From positions 310,001 through 374,000 of the forward strand of contig JADFUC010001995.1 of NCBI GenBank assembly GCA_019722365.1: DNA of 64,000 bases, in the 5' to 3' direction. Below the pieces are notes generated by a model. That model made no database searches, had not been told where the DNA came from, and was given only the letters and a program-made list of their open reading frames with translations. Origin of the DNA: Lithospermum erythrorhizon. Lineage: Eukaryota; Streptophyta; Magnoliopsida; Boraginales; Boraginaceae. Both the position numbers and the translations under genes were made by a program. Below, one piece after another: positions 37,601 to 50,879 of the stretch (positions are counted from its first letter, which is position 1; every line of letters begins with the position of its first letter).

Positions 37601-40600
37601 AAAACAAAGGTAGTTAATTTTAACTCCATGTTCCAATATTTCAATTTTATTTTTTCATTTCTTTTAAGCCTCCAAGCATATCAATACACCCTCATATTGA
37701 AGCTACACTTTAAAGGTCTCAGCGCATTATGATAAAGTTGAGATATCAGAATAAATTAATATATTTTCTTCACTTGCACTTCTTCTGTTTCAGATATAAG
37801 GACAACAGAGCTATTTTTTCAGCCAAGCAACATAAGCAGTGATCAGATATGGAAGGAAGCAAGAACATGAAGGTGTGGAAATTCAAGATTTATGTGTTTT
37901 ATCCATATTAGATAGAATTCAATAGTCTAAGACTCTAAGGATAGTGTGATGAGCCTACCCAGGCTGATGGAAAGTCAGATGAAAAACGAGCATCAACAGA
38001 AAAAATCAACATATTGGGATTAGTCAATGTTTAAATTAAGTTCGGATCTATAATGCTGGATTGAACCCTATTGCAGAGAGTACACCCAAAAAAAGAAGCC
38101 TGCCCCTAGTGAGGTTAGGGGAATAATGAGAAATATCAACATAAAGAGAAGATAATAAACAACTACGAATACGCCAACCACAAATCAGGCATAATAAATA
38201 ATATGTCTGACCTAAGTACAGGGTCGATGATTTCTTTTCTTACTGCTGAGTCAGGCAACTTTGCATTGTCTTTTACCTCCTTCCAAAAGGATAAAATTAT
38301 TTTCGCTAAAGGATGAGTTTGGTAGATGAAAAGTACATCTTGCCCCAAAGTGTTTCTTCGCACCTCTGAATCCTGTGTCGCAATATTATTATTAATGACA
38401 GGAAGAAATCATACGTATAGACCTGCACAGTTGATTGTGCATTACCGTCAATGTGTGTTCCACTTTAGCAATTTCTGCAAGCAGGCGGAACTCATTGATA
38501 AATGGTAGCTTACAAACACCCTGTGATAAAAAGAAGAGCGAATGCAGGTTTAGAATTATTACCCCATAAGTTATCCATTTTAGGTGGGAAAGAGAAGCAA
38601 GATAAATGAATTTAACAGAGAAAATTAAAAATAGATATAGAGTTTTAGAAAGCATATTAGGAGATGTATGGCCCACAACATTTAGCAAAATCTAGTTCTT
38701 CCGTCATTGACAGACGTATATAAGAACAATGCACCCTACTTGCAAATGATGTTCCCATTTTCACCTAAGATGTAGAACAGGAAATCTCATCATTCAATGA
38801 ACGTGAACAGGATATATCAGAGCTGCTGCTGCTACAAGGTAAAGATATTAAAAGGATCCACATACGTAGATTAACAGTATGCTAGTAGTGACTTTCAAAT
38901 AAACGGCATTATTCAGATAATTACAAAATGCATTAGGTGCTCTAAGCGATAATGTTATCAACAGAAAAGTAAGATGGAAGTTTTAAACAATGGGCACCAA
39001 TGAACATATACACAATTTAGCTTTTTGCCTTGCAAAAAGAGGACGATAAATGCAACCACAAGCATCATCAACATACGACACTAGGAAAAATTGTAATTAT
39101 AGAGGTTATCTATCACACGACTAAGTTATCATATCTGCTAGACTTGTTTCACCACACAACCAAAAACATACTCAACTATACCTCCCAGGAGTGCCTCTTT
39201 CCATTCAAATCGACCTCGAAATCTGGCAGGAAGACAAAAAAATCAGCTTCATACCAGACGCAGCAATGAAGATTACAAGATAAATTTGTACGCAGAATAT
39301 CAGGATCACAGCCCTTTAAAGAGCATATTCACAAACAGAAACAAAATAATATTTATAGAGGTGGCTCTAACCCTTGGGATAAAAGTCCAAAATAGGCGAG
39401 GACGAATCTGTCATCAACTGCCTATAAAAGAAAGGAAGAGCTTGTGCACTACACGTGCACCACTTATTACATCATGTTCCAGGGGATGTCGCTGCAAAAC
39501 AGTTTAAGGTGTGAAATTTGTGTGGATACCTGGCAGCAGGGAGGACTCCCATCAACTGGTCAAAAGGTTTGAGAGGCCTACCCAGATCAAACCACATTTC
39601 CAGCTGACCAATACCTTGGAAGTCAGATGCAAATGGAGCATAGTGATAGGGGTAAAACCTGCCAAATCAGATTCTCTTTAACAAAGCTTAAAAATAAAGT
39701 TTTACTCCATAAATACTATACATATAATAGCATCAAAGTATGCAAATCTAAACTATTGCAGAACATAAAAATCATCATAATCAAACAAGGATGTATAGCT
39801 CTTCACAGTTTCATGAAAAATAATGCAAGACAGGAGATGATTTTGTCCCTCGCTGTCTCATGCATTTGCACAAAGCTAAGGTGATAAGTTCCATGAAAAA
39901 TAATACATGTTAGCACATTGACAATATCGCTGGCATAGAATCAAATACCGTAGTGCATCCACCTACAAAAGGAAAGATACGATACGGTGTTGCAAAATAA
40001 TTCAGTTGAGATGAAATTTATATTTTATTTTTTAAATGTGAAATTCATCGTCACTCCATCAGCTTTTTAGAATATTTTTTAATGAACCAAAATTTTGACT
40101 GTAAAGATACTTCGATAAAATATGTGGAGCTCTAAGAAAGACACACCAGTTCCAGGAACATATTCCTTGGTAGTAATAACGCATGACCCAGCAAATACCT
40201 TCAACATATTTATTTACCTACATCAGTCAGAAAGAACAAGAACATAAGAAGATTGAGAAAATATAAAAAAATTGTAGCCTTAGTCATTTCCCATCCCTTA
40301 ATCTAGGATCAAAATGAAAATAGAAAAGGGAAAAAGAATGGCGAAAAACTGCGTATTAATTGCTTAAGAGAATCAATGCAGCATATGTGAGTGAGATAAA
40401 AATCCTAAACAAATAATTATAAACATAAACCTAATAGAATAAACACTAAGATAATATAAGAAATACTATTGTACATTTCACAATTATTTGAAGGGGTTTT
40501 CATTGTTAAAAAATCTTACTGCATCTTTTCGAATCAATTCCCCCTTATCATCATTTTCAATTTCAAACTTCAAAGCATAGTATCTTTCTTTCCATCCATC

Positions 40601-43600
40601 TTTCCCGAAATCAACCTGAGAAAAAAGACTGCATGAACTCAGTCTTCTAAAGTGTTATGTTCTTTTGATGTATAACAATGCAGTATAAGCAACCTTTTCG
40701 ATGGTCAAATTGTCCTCTGCTTTTATAAGTTCCTTTTCCTGGGTCTTGTGACAATTGTGCTGCTAGATGGAGTGGCCATATCACACACAATTCAACAACA
40801 ATCAAATTATTATCAACGTAACATATAGAATGGGAATTTAGGCATATATATATACTTACTTCTGCAGAAGAACGATGTGAATACATTCCCTTTCGTCCCC
40901 TAACCTAAAAGAAGAGAATTATGTTAGAAAAACTAACAGAAGTATTTATATATCTGCAGAAGTAGTTGCATATTGCATATAAAAGAGACAATGCAGCAAA
41001 AAGAAAAATCACCTCCATGACCAGATTGCGTTTCCTAAAGATAGGCAATTCATATGAACCAATAGCTTTGATGAAGTGCTCCACACGTCGTAAATTGACC
41101 TACAAATCAAGAAATTGATGAGAAAAAGAGAGAATATGTGTTGATCATGAGAGTTGAATACATTCAGGCAAATTGTGTTTGCTCAGCATATAACTAGATT
41201 AGATTCAACAAGGTGTTAAGCCAACAACATAGATAAACTTAGAACCCAAAAAACATGCTGACTCGTCGAGTAAACTTAAAATTATTGAGTCAATTAATAG
41301 GCACACAAATATATCTTTCCCAGCTCCTTTTACAACTAAGAAAAGATTGTTTGCTCCATTATATTGCATCCTTAGTGTTCTGGTATAAGAATCATTTGGT
41401 TCATTTGTGTCGTTAAATTAGAACAAGTTATGGTTGCTATTCATAAACACCAGCCAACTATTGCACACTTTCTCCCTTTGTGTACTTGACTATATAGCAA
41501 CAAGGTATTCTATACTTGGAACCGGAAAAACCATAAACAGAAGAATCGCATCCAGAACCTGTTAAACAGTGTAGACATTAATATATTCTCAGCACAGCCT
41601 ACTTGAGTCAACTCTCATGAAAAGACAAGTACTATTAATGCACATTATGCTAGTTAAAGCATACTGTGGATGGTATTTAACTAAGCAGATATGAGGGAAA
41701 ATGAATACCTCAGAAGACATAGTAAGATAGCCTCCCATTTGAACAAACTCCTGCTTATAGGTCATCATAAGTAAATCAATGCCCCCCTACAAAAAAAAAT
41801 CAGATGTAAAAAGAAACAAGGAAATATAACAGATGGAAGAGGGTGTTTCACAAAGCATGGGTACAATTCTCAAGGAAAATATGATTAGTATAAAAGATAA
41901 ATCTTCATATAATCAAAGCATTTAAATTTTGCAAAACCTCTCCAATCTCCAGTGATGGAATGTGAGGAAGAAAATCATTCCCAACAAAGATGCACATAAA
42001 AACAAAGTCATCAATCAAACGCTCAAAGTCTGTACTTGTATTTGGAGCTGGAATCTGCAATTCATGGGCCAGGTAGTCCCTCAGTACCCATATGCGGACA
42101 AGCTGAAACGAGATCACCGTGGCAGAAAGTTAGTTTTTTACATAATGCTGGCATGGGATCAAAGAAACTATGCGTTAGCCACAATACTCAATCTAGGTAC
42201 CTGCTTGAGTAGTATATATAAAATAAAAATGAAAATAGAAGAATGGGGCACAATATTTAGTGAGAAACACTACACATTATGATGAAACGGTTAAAACCAT
42301 GTAAGGGTGATGACCAACTGTAAGTTCCAAAATAAATTAGAAAAATTGTATCTTCATGTATTTCATTGCTCCTCAAAACAAAATAGTTCACAGTGGGAAG
42401 TACTCAATCAATTCATGGTATTCACATTTCTTCTTTCTAAGAAGAGATCATGGATTAAATAAGAACTTACAAAATTCAAAGACAAGCTATGCATTTCCCT
42501 GCTATAGATTAACTTTCCTTGCACATGTTTATTAACTTTCCTTGATTGAGGCCGGGTTTTGCACTATTTGCGCATGTTTATTAACTTTCCTTGCATAGAT
42601 TTGGAGGACTGCTGAAATTGTTTCATAATCCTAATAACAGATTATTGGTGTAAATATGAACCTATCTAGTTTGGCCAAAAATAATCATCAAAAGCTGTGA
42701 TCCAACCATCACATCTGTATGATCACTAGAGTATCTACTTTCACCTCATCAGTACGTACTTCATTGCATACATCCACAAAGCTTACTCCTGAATGGAATA
42801 TATCGGCTAGGAAAAACAAGCCTGAACCTCTATATAGTTTTTAGTTTTTTGTTTTTGGGGGGGCAAGGCCGCAAGGGACCCAAACAAACTAGTATTCACC
42901 AATAGTTGGAATTTAGATGAATTTGCTGCACTTATCAGTTTGGATCTTAAATATAGATTTTTACGTTTAAACCACATATGACACAATTGATACAATCGTT
43001 GTGCTACATTTAAACAGGGACATTAAGTATAAGATCATACAATCCTAAAATTAGTTTTTAAATTCCGCATCTATCAGGATGGGTCCATTGTTTAAAAAAT
43101 GCATAAATATCAATGAACATAAGATCAACCTGAAACACTTGTTCTGCCAAGCATTTATCAAATTCATTAGCAAAATTTTTCCCTTGGTTTGGCTTTCTGT
43201 TTCCACTTCTCAAGCGTTTTCGTTGGTCCACGGTCTGTGATTTCTGACCAACCTGTATAGTAACTATCAGTATCATGTGATTATGATTTATTGTCAAATA
43301 TTAATTATGTTCTATGGCAACTTAGGCTGCAGACCTCTCTTAAAACTGTGAAGTGAACCTCATGCGTTGCCAGTGCAAGCATTATCAAGTCTGCATCCTA
43401 ATACAACATCAAACAGACATATTAGGCATGGCACAATCCTACTCCTAACCCAAAATAAGAAAAAAAGGAATTACCAATCCATACAAACAATGGCGAGTAT
43501 TTGGATCAAATCCAGGAAGATTTCTCTGCAAACGGATGAAGGAAACTATCTTATGCTCACCTTCACCAGGCACAGAAGCACCAGAAAAAATTACCTGAAA

Positions 43601-45592
43601 GTCAATAACTGAGAACATCAGTAAGGAAGAAAATGGCACACATCCCTTCATCTATTTCCTTCCTTGGATTAGTAAATAAGATGTTTATGCCATAAAAATA
43701 GGTGGAAAAGGATAATTTTTACCTTTATACCCTTCCAACCAGGGTCATTGTTCATCCTCAGGTGTATATAATATTGGAGTGCAGACGCCAACAGTTCCAT
43801 GAATTCGGTTCCGGGTGTAATTATATTAGAATCCAATTTATTATTTTCTTCATTGGAATGTGTTACTGGAACATTGAGCAGCCTCTCTGTTGCAGACTCC
43901 TATAATAATGATGTATCAATTGTTTCTTTGGTAAATCAAGAAAAACGTATTTACTACAACTCAAGATCATTTCTTCCTTCTGATAAATGAAACAAGATAC
44001 TCACTTGATCAGCCAAATCTTTGGCTGCTCTGAAGCGTCTAGCACGCTGCTGATTCATCTTAGCACGTGGAGCAACTCCATCTAGGTGCAATGTATTTGA
44101 GAATATGAGATTTGACAATAGCGAGGCACAATTTGTAAAACAAATTTACAAACTGTATTTACTAAATCAAAGCTATAAATACATAATCATGGTTGCCATC
44201 AACAAGAAGATAGAAATGGAAAAACAATTACTGATACGAAATAGTGTACAATATGCCCTTCCGAAGAATTAAACATAAGAATAGCATTTAGAAAACAGTT
44301 GGTAGTACTACTAGATAAAGAGTAACCTAGCATCACAGGGGTGCAATAAAGCATATGATTTAATATTAACTATCACCATGTTTACTTTCAGAAAGAATAA
44401 TTTCAAGAAGCTCTTCCACTAAATAAAGGGTTCTGTATCAGAGTCTGATAAAAAGATCAGTCTTGTGGTAGCATGCTTCAACTGTATCATTTATCATTTC
44501 AAGGGGAATCATTAAGTTGAAACTGATATGACGTCGACCTTTTCAGATAATAAATTTGTTACAATACAATTAATTTGATCAAATGTCGGCATAAAAGCAA
44601 AATTACAGACTCCTATCCGCTGAGCACAATATTGTAGAACACACTTCCTTTCAGAGGCCCCCAAAAATTATAAATGCATTGAACTTGTACTTCTTAGAGA
44701 TCCAACAATTATATTAAATATATTTGCATACTCAATTTAAAAAACATAATTATCTCACTTACCAATTGCCATATAAAGAAGTTTTCTAGGTCTCACTATT
44801 GAAAAGAGTCTGTCAATGTACTTGAACACCGCCTGAAATACTTCGTCATAAGTCGTTGGAGGAGACTGCACATAAAGAATCTCATTCAGAACCAATAATC
44901 ACACACGTACAGAACTAATTACAAAAGTCTCCAACCAATTAATCCCTCGGTCTCAAAAATATTGTACATTTTAATTTCCAATTGTCAAAATTAACCAGCT
45001 GTATGGACTCGATTGGCACGCAGCATTTATTTGAATCACAATTATCATATTAATAGCACATAAGGCTAATATACAATATTGATTAATAATGAAAAAACAA
45101 TGCAATACATACAGCGTCTTCGGGGTGAATAATTACATTCATATCAAGGTAAACATTATCATGTTAATAGTAAATAATGCTAAAAATACCATCTTTTCAA
45201 TATCTTTCACCAAATACCATTCGAAGTATACAAATCTATTCGTGGACAATGATTTTGGGACAAAGAATACATATACAACTTAATTAATATTAAAAACACA
45301 ATGCAGTACATATAGAGTCTTCGGGACAAAGGAAGCAGTAAATATAAAAACAAATATTTAAGCATTTAATATTAAAAAAGCTCAAAAGAGACAATCTTTA
45401 TATTACCAAGTTTTCGGGGTGAAAACATGGGTGAATAATCCCATTCATGTCGAGGTAAAGGTTATCGAATTCGATTCCGTTAGGGTTGGGGGAAGAAGTG
45501 TCGATAACGCCGTTAGAAGATTCCTCAATTGCATCGATAACGGCACGTGGATATCTGTCGACTAACCAACGGTAAAATGACGGAATTCCCAT
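34696..45592 (-). CDS. XRN-family 5'-3' exoribonuclease, divergent
   Basis: Twenty-four exons join in frame to 1148 residues: 45592..45407, 44865..44763, 44081..44005, 43899..43723, 43594..43475, 43397..43335, 43252..43130, 42102..41938, 41786..41709, 41099..41013, 40904..40860, 40744..40694, 40615..40520, 40217..40147, 39658..39530, 39491..39471, 39421..39372, 39222..39182, 38520..38446, 38372..38212, 37581..37477, 37371..37296, 36582..36500, 35959..34696. The enzyme degrades 5'-monophosphate RNA processively. All acidic catalytic residues are visible: LYLDMNG (D48), [10 protein letters not shown] (D97), PGEGEHK (E192, E194), DAD (D222, D224) and GNDFLPH (D326). The second conserved region includes [14 protein letters not shown] and [13 protein letters not shown]. 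Plant XRNs normally have a CCHC zinc knuckle between the DAD and GNDF blocks; residues 243-283 here have one Cys only. The tail from 728 is basic ([17 protein letters not shown]), suggesting nuclear location as in XRN2/3, and is built of repeats. The 39491..39421 junction is the least certain. Confidence 0.9.
34870..35740 (-). repeat. Coding minisatellite: four units of 204-213 bp in the XRN tail
   Basis: On the plus strand the word ACTGTATATC (last copy GCTGTATACC) recurs at 34941, 35148, 35352 and 35565, spacings 207, 204 and 213, all multiples of three. Each unit encodes about 70 residues containing [27 protein letters not shown], a HGEGEKRE stretch and an ACQKKNQRR basic end. The middle units are the most alike; the unit nearest the stop has lost its second half. 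Similarity at the DNA level points to recent expansion. Confidence 0.88.
42496..42600. repeat. Short direct repeats in an XRN intron
   Basis: ATTAACTTTCCTTG occurs three times (about 42508, 42531 and 42581), twice preceded by CATGTTT. It lies in the 1-kb intron between the exons at 43252..43130 and 42102..41938. Confidence 0.6.
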
Positions 45593-45599
45593 TTTCCGT

Positions 45600-47490
45600 T
45601 AGGAAGAAGCGGTTCTGGGGTTTAAGGAAGGCGGCTAGGTTTTAGTGATGCTTCGTCTGGGGCATGTGAGTAGAGATTTTTAATCTCGTGCGTTTTCGAT
45701 CGTCTTATCAAAACTTCGTCTAAGCGGCTTAAGCTGGTTTCGTGATACTCAAAGCTCCATCGTGATTGCCATGACAAGTTAATTAGTTTTTTTTCCATAT
45801 AAAATATATAATTTTCAAAAAATTGATATTAAATACTTTAAAATATATGTTTTTAAGATCTATTAAGCAAGCTCGAACATTCAATTAAAAGCATGAAAAA
45901 ACATCCAAAGTTAATGTTTGTTACAAATTTTCATGTAGAAAGGTTCGGGTGAGATTCTTTTACAATCTTTGGCGCTAGCTTTGACATTTTCAGATTAAAC
46001 CTCGGCTTGCGAGATTTACTGTGATATTTGGGAAATCAAGGCACTAGTTGTTACTTATTCGCATTTTTAAATTAGTGTTCTCGGATTCATTGATGGATTA
46101 TATTCTACAACCCCTAACATATGAATTTAATAATGGATTAATGTATATTGGAATATTTTTAATATCCAATTTTATGTAAAGTTATATTATGCAATCAAAT
46201 ATACATAAAATGTACAAAATATCTAAATAATAAAGATATCGGGTTCGGGTTCTCGTTTTGATAAGACCGCGAAACCGGCAAAAGTTTCGATTTTGAATTT
46301 TTTTAAAACCAAATTGGTTCGATTTAAAAAAAAATCAACCAAATCGATTAAAAATCGGTGCGTCAGCGTGTTGGTTCTAAGCTTTTTTTCTTCCAATTTC
46401 ACATCCTTACTTCGCGAGTCAGGACTTTGTGAATAGTGTTGTTACCGTTGCCTGAAATGTGATGATAACTCGCTCGATATACGGAGTAATAATTTTGAAA
46501 GAGACGGGTAATTATTGGTTGTTCGTGATATCGGCAATCATAAGGTCCATGAAAACTTAGAGTCCGGAATTTGGTTACAAAAAATTTGTAACCACGGTGC
46601 TTTTACCGTTTGCATACCATTATCAAGTAAATTACAGATTTTAATATTACTAAATAATACATTATCGATAAATTATGATTTCAATATTACTAATACCATT
46701 ATCGCAAATTCACAGATTAATATTACTATATCACTCATTATCGATAAATTATGATATTTGAATACTGATAAAGCATATTACATATAAAATTTTGTAAATA
46801 TTAAAAATCCACTTAAAACATGAAGTTCAATAGTCAGAATCTAAGTAATGCCATGCTTGTATTTTTTGTAAGCACCCAAGAAATAGATCTTCAATGATAT
46901 GTGTTGGCAATGGTTTACGAGCTTAAGAATTTGACTTAAGTAGTATGTTTAAGTTCATTTTCTCCATCAGATCTTGTATTTTGACAAAGATTATGATCAT
47001 CATGTGGCTATCATTAAACAAAAGCATTATAGACTAGTTTAATTATTTTTAAAATTGTTTCCTTTTACTCTAACCATAATTAATAATATCGTTTTATTTA
47101 TCTTAATTAACAACAAACAAAATCTCTTTCCCTAAACCAAGCCTTATTCGTCAATTATGACATAACAAGAAACAAAACATACGAACATCCATTACTAGTT
47201 TTCCCCAAGTTGTTTTTTGCTTAATTGATTCAATTTATCTCGTATGTTTTTCTTTTTGTCAAAACTATATCAAATGGTTAAATTATTGTTGAGAACAACA
47301 ACTTATCCAATGCTCTTTTCGATAATAGAGGGTTAGTTTATTCATGCAACATTATTGTTAATTATCATAAATATTAAATCGTATGGTCATATAGTATATC
47401 TAATATAACCATATTTAGGCGTTACATGATTTTTATCAGTTGGACATTCTTATTTATATCTTAGATCCCTTCATTATCGTGATAACTAAA
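45600..47490. other. Intergenic DNA upstream of the XRN gene
   Basis: Contains the XRN promoter but no clear TATA box was identified. A unit starting CAGATT and containing CATTATCGATAAATTATGAT is duplicated at about 46635 and 46712. A patch at 46240-46380 with AACCGGCAAAA and CGATTAAAAATCGG words looks TE-derived, family unknown. Confidence 0.35.
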
Positions 47491-47493
47491 TTT

Positions 47494-47890
47494 GATACCT
47501 TATAACCCGCGAATGTTATAATCGTGGTAATTATATTGATAATCATAACACACCAATATCATAATTTAGGTTAATATATGGATACTTCATAACTCACCAA
47601 TGATATAATCAAGGTTATATATTGATACACATAACCCACAAAATTTATAATTGAAGTAATTATATTGATATTCAATAACCCACCAGTGTTATAATTGAGA
47701 TAATTATATTGATACCTATAACCCTTCAATGACATTATCGTGGTAATTATATTGGTACTCCATAATCCATAAATATTATTATCATCGTATTATATTGAAC
47801 ACATGACGCACGAGTCTAATAATAAAGTTAATTATATTGAGACCTCATAAACATCAACTTCATTACCTTGGTATTCAATAACCCACTTTA
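47494..47890. repeat. 43-bp minisatellite, about nine units
   Basis: A unit GATACCTATAACCCACCAAT followed by GTTATAATCGTGGTAATTATATT (consensus by eye) begins at 47494, 47538, 47581, 47624, 47667, 47711, 47754, 47797 and 47839. The spacing is 43-44 throughout, with a short tenth unit at about 47870. Copies differ by several bases each, so the array is old. Confidence 0.9.
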
Positions 47891-47894
47891 AGTA

Positions 47895-48565
47895 AAACAT
47901 GGGTTAACTTATATTTCATATATTCAACTTCAAATAATTCCAGAAATCAATTATGAATTATGAGCTTATGGCAGTTGATTACGGTGAAAATTAAGTGAGA
48001 TGACCCATACTGAGGGTAATATGGTGTAGGGACAAGCAACCTATTTCCTTGATGAGCTGCTAAAGAGCCTCGCGCCGAAAGGGCACCCAATGTTAAAGTA
48101 CCATCTTATTTGATGAAACAATATTTTTTCCATGAATTGAGATATAAACCTCCAATCACCTCTCATGGCTTATTATTAAAAAAAAAAAAAATCTCCAATC
48201 GTCTGTAATAAATAGATTACATAACTTTGAAGGAAGCATATGAAGTTCACATTTTTACATACACAAATATTTAACGAAAAGGGTAATGGTGGTTTGAGAG
48301 ATTCTAGAGGAATTTGAGGATTTTCCTGATGTGAAATGGGGAAATGAGTGTGAATTAAGCTTTTGGTGACAAAGATTGAGACCGATTTCAGAACGGAATG
48401 GAGGATGAATTATATCATATAACTAATGAAGAAATGCCTAAACACCTATCATTTTAAGCATGCAACTTTAAAAACTTAAGCTCATAAGTCATATTCCTCC
48501 CTCCACATATGAATCTCCTCCATATGTACTATCAAGAGCCTGGCCTTAAGTGATACTAAGTGCTA
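47895..48565. other. Intergenic DNA before the Harbinger element
   Basis: No gene seen. A run of 13 A lies around 48178-48191. Confidence 0.35.
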
Positions 48566-48900
48566 TGCTAAAGAGATCAATTAGTGCCACAAGAGTGATT
48601 ATTTCACACACAAAGAGTGATCAATCGAAAGTGTCAATTTGACACCCGGCCAGACGGACCAAAATCTGATCCTGAGCAAATTTTATTTAACACCTGCTTG
48701 GGCCCCAAGCAAGTAAATAAAAACAAAAAGCCGTCAGCTTCTTTCCCCGCCGACACGCGTCAGCGTCAGCAGTGGTCGCAATGTCCGACGCGTCAGCACA
48801 CTGTCAGTCAAATTTTTTTTTCCACCTCATTTTTAAATTGTTTTTTACACAATAATTAAGCAAAAAAAAAAAATACACCACTATTTTTTATTTTTCGAGC

Positions 48901-48912
48901 TCTATAAATAGA
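48901..48912 (+). promoter_or_regulatory. TATA box of Harbinger ORF1
   Basis: CTCTATAAATAGAG, an almost palindromic TATA box, lies about 105 bases before the ORF1 ATG at 49010. The corresponding place in the MITE copy is mutated. Confidence 0.6.
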
Positions 48913-49009
48913 GCCTAGGTTTGTGTCATTTGGACACCAAAAAAATCAAGTTTTTACACCTTTTTTATTCTTCTTTTAATCACTTTTCTTCTGATTTTCA
49001 AGAAACTTC

Positions 49010-50150
49010 ATGGATCCTTCACAAAACTATAGTTTTTTTGCAAATTACAACTTTCCTAACCAACCATCAAATCCTAATTTGCGACCTCCAAATCCAAATA
49101 TGCAACGTAAAATCAAAATGACGTGGACGCAACTCACTTTTTTAAAGGTAATATATGATGCCACCAAATTTTGGCATGCAGTACCCGTATAATCATCCCT
49201 ATATGCCGTATGGTTATCCACCTGTTCCGGGAAACAACTATGTTCCCTCTCAAATGAACTGTCCAACGACAGAACCAATTCCTGAGACAAACACACCACA
49301 TTTTAGTAGTGGATCTACTGATATCCCGGAATTTTCATCACAAATATCTTCTTTAAGTAAATGCTTGATTTGAGATACTTATAGTTTTTACCTCCAACCC
49401 AATCATCGTGCAAGAAACTCAACTTACGATCCTCGGAGCAATCGGCGAGAACAAAATGTCGCTTAAAACGGTTATTTCTATGTTAGTAATGATAGCTTAA
49501 TCGGGGACAAATCAAAAGTGGGTGACACATTTTGGGGTAAAGTTTCAGAGTACCCGGGCGAGAACTATGCGAAGATGGCAACGACAGACTCGGTACAACG
49601 CAAGAGTCACTTTCGACAAATTAATAAAAAACTATCCATTTTCGTGGGTTGAACATGGGTGACCGTACAGACAGTAAGCCGTGAATGTTGGTCCGATGAC
49701 GACTACATATCCAAGGGTCTAGAGTTGTACCAAGAGTCTGAAGGTAAAAGGTTTACTTTGCTAGAAGAATGGAAGTTGGTTCGTCACCAACCTAGGTATT
49801 CGACAGGAACAAATGCATCTGAAAGTAGCGATCCAAGTGAGGAAAGCGCATTTATGAATTCTCACTCCTCTCCTCCTTTGTACGCCCAGAGGTAGGACGC
49901 AACAAAGAAGAAATTCTGGTGCTTCATCTAGTAAATCATCGACACCCAAGAAAAAGCAAAGTGAAACCCTTAATGAAGAGTTAACTAATTTAACTCCTCC
50001 ACTCGTGAAAAAACTCTGAACAACTGCAGCCGCCATCGCTTACAGCTATGTTGGAGTATGCACGTGTTAAGAAGTTGGAGATGTTACTGACGTTGAAGAA
50101 CAAAGAAGAACGTGATGCTGTGGATGAAGCGATTTCTATAATATAAGTGT
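49010..50150 (+). pseudogene. Harbinger ORF1 (MYB/SANT-like DNA-binding protein), broken
   Basis: Starts MDPSQNYSFFANYNFPNQP and is rich in Pro/Asn, as usual for the N-terminus of these proteins. It then shifts frame several times. Recognisable pieces are WTQLTFLK, GYPPVPGNN and GDKSKVGDTFWGKVSEYPGE. Further on come a QRKSHFRQINKKLS helix region, TVQTVSRECWSDDDYISKGLE and RFTLLEEWKLVRHQP, followed by a Ser-rich tail and KKKQ. This matches the trihelix/MYB-like ORF1 of plant Pong-like elements, which binds element ends together with the transposase. At least three frame changes and stops prevent expression of the whole. Confidence 0.83.
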
Positions 50151-50385
50151 TGTCAAGGGAGTTGTTCCCAAACTAGTTGAAAGGCCAGGTGTTTTACTTT
50201 TTCGTGGTTGTGTTTTATTTTCAAGTTTACTCTTCCGAATACTTTATGGACCAAATGTATGTTCACTTCCAATGTATCCGCTTTGAATAAAAGTGATGTT
50301 TCTTGCTAATGACATGACTCTTGACTAAATTTTAGCACAATAAAATTCCAAATCTAATAACCTAAAAGTGATGTGGATCGCCATT

Positions 50386-50725
50386 GTTCGGCTAATGACG
50401 TGACTAGTCATAGCACACAAAATTCCAAATCTAATAATCCAAAAATGAGCCACTAGCTCCGACATGACGTGACTAGTCATAGCTCGACATGACGTGACTA
50501 GTCATAGCTCCGACATGACGTGACAAATCTCATAGCTCGATATGACGTGACTAGTCTTAACACACAACATTCCAAATCTAATAATCCAAAAAAATGCTGG
50601 CCCACTAAAGACCGATACTTGACGCGACTCAACATAAATCTCGATACGACGTGACTAGTCATAGCTCGGGCCATTTATCGACTTTTCAGTCATAGTCTCT
50701 ACATGATGTGACTAGTCATAGGTCA
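50386..50725. repeat. Degenerate repeats of TGACGTGACTAGTCATAG between Harbinger ORFs
   Basis: The word TGACGTGACTAGTCATAG(C), usually flanked by GACA and CTC, occurs about eight times with changes (near 50397, 50464, 50489, 50517, 50543, 50622, 50648 and 50704). ACTAGT forms a palindromic centre, and each full copy contains TGACGTGA, a bZIP-type core. The last sequence before the array looks like the end of ORF1. Confidence 0.75.
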
Positions 50726-50879
50726 TAATTACACATCTTCAATATTTTCTACCGCCGATTCAATCTATTAAATTGAACTTGTTGAAGTTCGACGATCATT
50801 CATTATAAATAAAGCAGTACTCATAATTGAATACCACTTCAAAATCCCAATTTCGTATCTTCTTCTTCAGATAATGATT

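Noticed and set aside
39945..39966. Possible small XRN exon reading VDALR
   Set aside because: The true family sequence ([15 protein letters not shown]) is found at 40217..40147 and joins in phase to both neighbours, leaving no place for it.
48614..48860. Open frame before Harbinger ORF1
   Set aside because: Lies in the subterminal region shared with the MITE, upstream of the TATA box, with no family similarity.
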